From JAIBJN01 sp963775395 (GTDB lineage Bacteria > Actinomycetota > Thermoleophilia > Gaiellales > Gaiellaceae): 64,000 bases of DNA. The stretch is from assembly GCA_963775395.1 (NCBI GenBank), contig CAVZIX010000020.1, positions 62,001 to 126,000 of the forward strand. The letters are read 5' to 3'. This document shows positions 61,628 to 64,000 of this stretch, one piece after another. The notes beneath the pieces are model-generated. The model was not told the origin of the DNA. It searched no databases and saw only the letters and a program-made list of their open reading frames with translations. Every line of letters begins with the position of its first letter. The stretch's first letter is position 1. The translations under genes and the position numbers were made by a program.

Positions 61628-62620
61628 CTAGCGTGCTGCCAGAACAGACAACGCTTCGTCGAAGGTCGAGACAGGCACGATCTCGAGGTCGTCGACGTCG
61701 ACGGCCTTGCGCGCCTCCTCGAAGTTCGCGTCCGGGACGAGGAAGATGTCGGCGCCGGCCTCGCGGGCGCCGATGGCCTTCTGCTTCACCCCGCCGATCG
61801 GCAGGACCTCGCCGTCGATGGTCAGCTCGCCCGTCGCCACGATCTTGCGGCCGCGGTCGACGTCGTCGCCGAGCTCGTCGACGATGTCGAGCGCGAACGC
61901 AAGCCCGGCGGACGGCCCGCCAATGGCGCCCGCGTCGATCTCGATGTCCACGGGGAACTCGAAGTCCAGCGCGTCCTGCACCTGCACGCCGACCACCGCG
62001 CGGTCGGGATCGTCCGGCGAGGCCTGCGTCCCGGATGTGAGGTCGACGCGCTCGTCGCCGCGCTGCACTGTCAGCTCCACCTCCTGGCCCGGCTCGACGT
62101 CCTCCAGCGCCCGGCGGAGGTCGTCGATCGACTCGATCGGCTCGCCCTCGGCCTCGACGATCACGTCCCCGACCTCCAGCACCCCGTCCGCCGGCGACCC
62201 AGGCTGCACGAGGACGACCTCTGCGCCCGAGCCGCTCACGTCGACCTCGCGACCGAGCTCGCGGAGCGCAACCGTGATCGCGACGAGCTGCGAGCGAGAC
62301 ATGTCGTTGAGGCTGGACTGCCGGCGCTGCCGGTCGCTGACGCCCTCCGGGTTGATCGCGCGCTCGGGCAGGAGGTCGGCGCCTTCCTGGATACCGGGGA
62401 AGAGCCGTTCGAGCAGGTTGGCGCGCCCGATGCGGACGTCGACCATGTAGATGTCCTCCTCGTCCTGGGACTCCTCGCCGGGGATGCGGACGAGCGGGTC
62501 CGTAGGCCTCGCCCTGTCGGGTAGGACGAGGTAGTGGTTCGAGGGGATGAGCGTGAGCGCGACCCCTGCGACCGCGACGACCATGAGGCCCGTGAGGACG
62601 AACGCGAGGCGGCGCATCAT
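61628..62620 (-). CDS. PDZ-Lon-type membrane protease (YlbL-like), 330 aa
   Basis: A membrane-anchored Ser-Lys protease of the YlbL type. One N-terminal helix (residues 4-25) is followed by a PDZ domain (VVLVQPGSPADGVLEVGDVIVEAEG near 137) and a Lon-type protease domain with the catalytic Ser in AIGGPSAGLAFAL near 237 and Lys in GGVKQKAIGAREAG near 280. In Bacillus the relative has a quality-control role; the function here is inferred. ATG 62620 is used (a second ATG follows); TACGAT ends 6 nt before it. Confidence 0.87.
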   Translation of the reverse strand: MMRRLAFVLTGLMVVAVAGVALTLIPSNHYLVLPDRARPTDPLVRIPGEESQDEEDIYMVDVRIGRANLLERLFPGIQEGADLLPERAINPEGVSDRQRRQSSLNDMSRSQLVAITVALRELGREVDVSGSGAEVVLVQPGSPADGVLEVGDVIVEAEGEPIESIDDLRRALEDVEPGQEVELTVQRGDERVDLTSGTQASPDDPDRAVVGVQVQDALDFEFPVDIEIDAGAIGGPSAGLAFALDIVDELGDDVDRGRKIVATGELTIDGEVLPIGGVKQKAIGAREAGADIFLVPDANFEEARKAVDVDDLEIVPVSTFDEALSVLAAR

Positions 62621-62626
62621 TCAGCG

Positions 62627-62632
62627 ATCGTA
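62627..62632 (-). promoter_or_regulatory. Putative -10 box (TACGAT) of the PDZ-Lon gene
   Basis: TACGAT on the minus strand ends 6 nt before ATG 62620, without a Shine-Dalgarno site. Confidence 0.45.
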
Positions 62633-62668
62633 GCCCTGCCTCGCCGGGCCGGGCGCCAATCGCCCCTG

Positions 62669-63592
62669 CTACCCGGCGAGCACGGAGACGACTTCGCGGA
62701 CCGCCGCCGCGGACTCGTCGAGCGCCGACTGCTCGTCGTCCGTCAGGTCGAGCACGAAGATCTCCTCGATGCCGTCGGCGCCGAGCTTCACCGGCACTCC
62801 CATGTAGAGATCGTCGATCCCGTACTCGCCCTGAAGCAGTGCGGTGCACGGCAGGACGCGCTTCTGGTCGAGCACGACGGAGTCGACCATCTGCGCCGCG
62901 GCCGCGCCGGGCGCGTACCAGGCCGACGTGCCCAGGAGCTTGACGATCTCACCCCCGCCCTTGCGCGTGCGCTCCACCATCGCCTCGATCCTGTCCGCCG
63001 AGACGAGCTTCGTGAGCGGGACGCCGCCGACGGTCGTCGCCGAGACGACCGGCACCATCTGGTCGCCGTGGCCTCCGAGCACCATGGCGGTGACGTCCTT
63101 CACCGAGGCGCCGGTCTCCATGGCGATGAAGGCGCTGAACCGTGCGGTGTCGAGGATGCCGGCCATCCCGAAGACCCGCTCCCGCGGCCAGCCGGAGACG
63201 TTCCTCGCCACATGGCACATGGCGTCGAGAGGGTTGGAGACGACGATGAGGATTGCCTCGGGCGAGTGCTCGACGACCTCGCGGGTGACCGAGCCGACGA
63301 TGCCCTCGTTGATAGACACGAGGTCGTCGCGGCTCATGTCCCCGGTGCGTGGGACCCCGGCCGTGACGACGACCACGTCGGAGCCCTTGGTCTCCTCGTA
63401 GCCGTTCGAGCCGAGCACCGACGGCTCGTAGCCGAGCACCGACGCGGCCTGGTCGATGTCGAGGGCCTTGCCCTGTGGCAGCCCTTCCTTGATGTCGACC
63501 AGCACGACGTCTGCGTAGTCGCGCCTGGCGATCTCCTGCGCTGCGGTGGCGCCGACGTTGCCGGCTCCGACCACCGTCACCTTCCGTCTCAA
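62669..63592 (-). CDS. mdh: Malate dehydrogenase, LDH-like, 307 aa
   Basis: NAD-dependent malate dehydrogenase of the lactate dehydrogenase-like group, which converts malate to oxaloacetate. The NAD-binding GAGNVGATAA is at residues 9-18. The catalytic loop has AGVPRTGDMSRDDL (Arg pair for substrate), SNPLDAM near 120 and the catalytic His in GGHGDQMVPVVSA near 175. Arg in the loop instead of Gln is typical for malate. The start overlaps the isocitrate dehydrogenase stop by 4 nt (63589-63592), so the two TCA genes are coupled. Confidence 0.92.
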   Translation of the reverse strand: MRRKVTVVGAGNVGATAAQEIARRDYADVVLVDIKEGLPQGKALDIDQAASVLGYEPSVLGSNGYEETKGSDVVVVTAGVPRTGDMSRDDLVSINEGIVGSVTREVVEHSPEAILIVVSNPLDAMCHVARNVSGWPRERVFGMAGILDTARFSAFIAMETGASVKDVTAMVLGGHGDQMVPVVSATTVGGVPLTKLVSADRIEAMVERTRKGGGEIVKLLGTSAWYAPGAAAAQMVDSVVLDQKRVLPCTALLQGEYGIDDLYMGVPVKLGADGIEEIFVLDLTDDEQSALDESAAAVREVVSVLAG

Positions 63593-64000
63593 ACCCGTAC
63601 TCCCATCCTGTCGATTATTGCGTCGGCGACCTCGCTCGTCCCGACGGCGGTCGGGTCGTCGCGGGTCGGCTTCATGTCGTATGTGACCTGCGCCCCCTCG
63701 GCGATGACGTCGGCGATCGCGCCCTCCAGGCGGTCGGCCGCGTCGCGCTCGTCGAGGTGGCGGAGCATCATCACCCCGGAGAGCATCATCGCCATCGGGT
63801 TCACCTTGTTCTGGCCCTTGTACTTCGGCGCCGAGCCGTGGGTCGGCTCGAAGACCGCGGCGTGCGTGCCGAAGTTGCCGCCCGGGGCGAGACCGAGCCC
63901 GCCGATCAGGCCTGCGCAGAGGTCGGAGACGATGTCCCCGTAGAGGTTGGGGCAGACGAGCACGTCGTACTCCTCCGGCCGCTGGACGAGCTGCATCGAG
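63589..64000 (-). CDS. Isocitrate/isopropylmalate dehydrogenase family, 3' part
   Basis: The C-terminal part of a decarboxylating dehydrogenase; the 5' end lies beyond the window. Visible blocks are DVLVCPNLYGDIVSDLCAGL (metal-binding Asp of the catalytic site), LGLAPGGNFG, FEPTHGSAPKYKGQNKVNP and the nucleotide-contacting region GAIADVIAEGAQVTYDM. Context with malate dehydrogenase favours isocitrate dehydrogenase (NAD type) over isopropylmalate dehydrogenase, but the N-terminal specificity residues are not available. Confidence 0.82.
   Translation of the reverse strand, partial: SMQLVQRPEEYDVLVCPNLYGDIVSDLCAGLIGGLGLAPGGNFGTHAAVFEPTHGSAPKYKGQNKVNPMAMMLSGVMMLRHLDERDAADRLEGAIADVIAEGAQVTYDMKPTRDDPTAVGTSEVADAIIDRMGVRV

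Overview
The window is a GC-rich chromosomal segment with densely packed genes, frequent GTG/TTG starts and 4-base ATGA/GTGA overlaps. The content (split-type methylmalonyl-CoA mutase, propionyl-CoA carboxylase, DUF5317, DUF6197, sucraseferredoxin, an IdeR/DtxR-like iron box, an ECF42 sigma factor, TANNNT -10 boxes placed 6-10 nt before start codons) points to an actinobacterium, probably a deep-branching lineage such as Thermoleophilia (Gaiellales/Solirubrobacterales). That placement is inference from gene families, not from a marker gene. No insertion sequence, prophage, CRISPR array, rRNA or replication origin was seen; this is ordinary chromosome with several unusual small modules.

Layout. 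0-8.5 kb: SIMPL protein, a coupled animal-type haem peroxidase and metallophosphoesterase, a class III-like alcohol dehydrogenase with MBL hydrolase and alpha/beta hydrolase, an FAD oxidoreductase and a flippase-like membrane protein. 8.5-13 kb: acidic lipoprotein, PknB-type kinase, membrane protein, DHFR-like reductase, M20 peptidase. 13-19.7 kb: a polyamine-type ABC transporter operon (potA-D-B-C plus a small lipoprotein) converging on an amidinohydrolase/nitrilase pair, which together suggest import and breakdown of polyamine or guanidino compounds. 19.7-26.6 kb: M28 peptidase, DUF6197/PRC protein, a MerR-receiver regulator coupled to a double KaiC-like ATPase, and an ABC exporter. 26.6-29.8 kb: a complete selenocysteine cassette, selA-selB-tRNA-Sec. 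29.8-37.2 kb: VanW protein, BioY, SRPBCC, LOG protein, M50 protease, MoaD-MoaE fusion, HD-GYP protein. 37.2-44.5 kb: methylmalonyl-CoA mutase, PccB, and an ECF42 sigma factor with its DGPF partner behind a matching promoter. 44.5-49.3 kb: DUF5317 protein and two GGDEF/HD-GYP proteins, each preceded by a tiny related membrane peptide. 49.3-56.7 kb: NlpC/P60 hydrolase, acetyltransferases, PgsA, biotin carboxylase-BCCP, an iron-box-controlled sucraseferredoxin protein, and a JmjC-type cupin coupled to a short Asp/Thr-rich peptide. 56.8-64 kb: sucCD, Pro/Gly-rich surface protein, aminotransferase, cupin/TPR protein, PDZ-Lon protease, malate dehydrogenase and the 3' part of an isocitrate dehydrogenase.

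Propionyl-CoA carboxylase (biotin carboxylase/BCCP and carboxyltransferase), methylmalonyl-CoA mutase, succinyl-CoA synthetase, malate dehydrogenase and isocitrate dehydrogenase together cover propionate entry into the TCA cycle; BioY would supply biotin.

The strongest novelty candidates are the paired MxxWK micropeptides in front of the two c-di-GMP enzymes, the acidic peptide/JmjC oxygenase pair, and the MerR-pseudoreceiver/KaiC operon. About ten genes, including conserved ones such as selB, accC and mutase, carry single-base frameshifts or an in-frame stop. Most look like sequence errors, so this record should be checked against reads before any of them is called a pseudogene.
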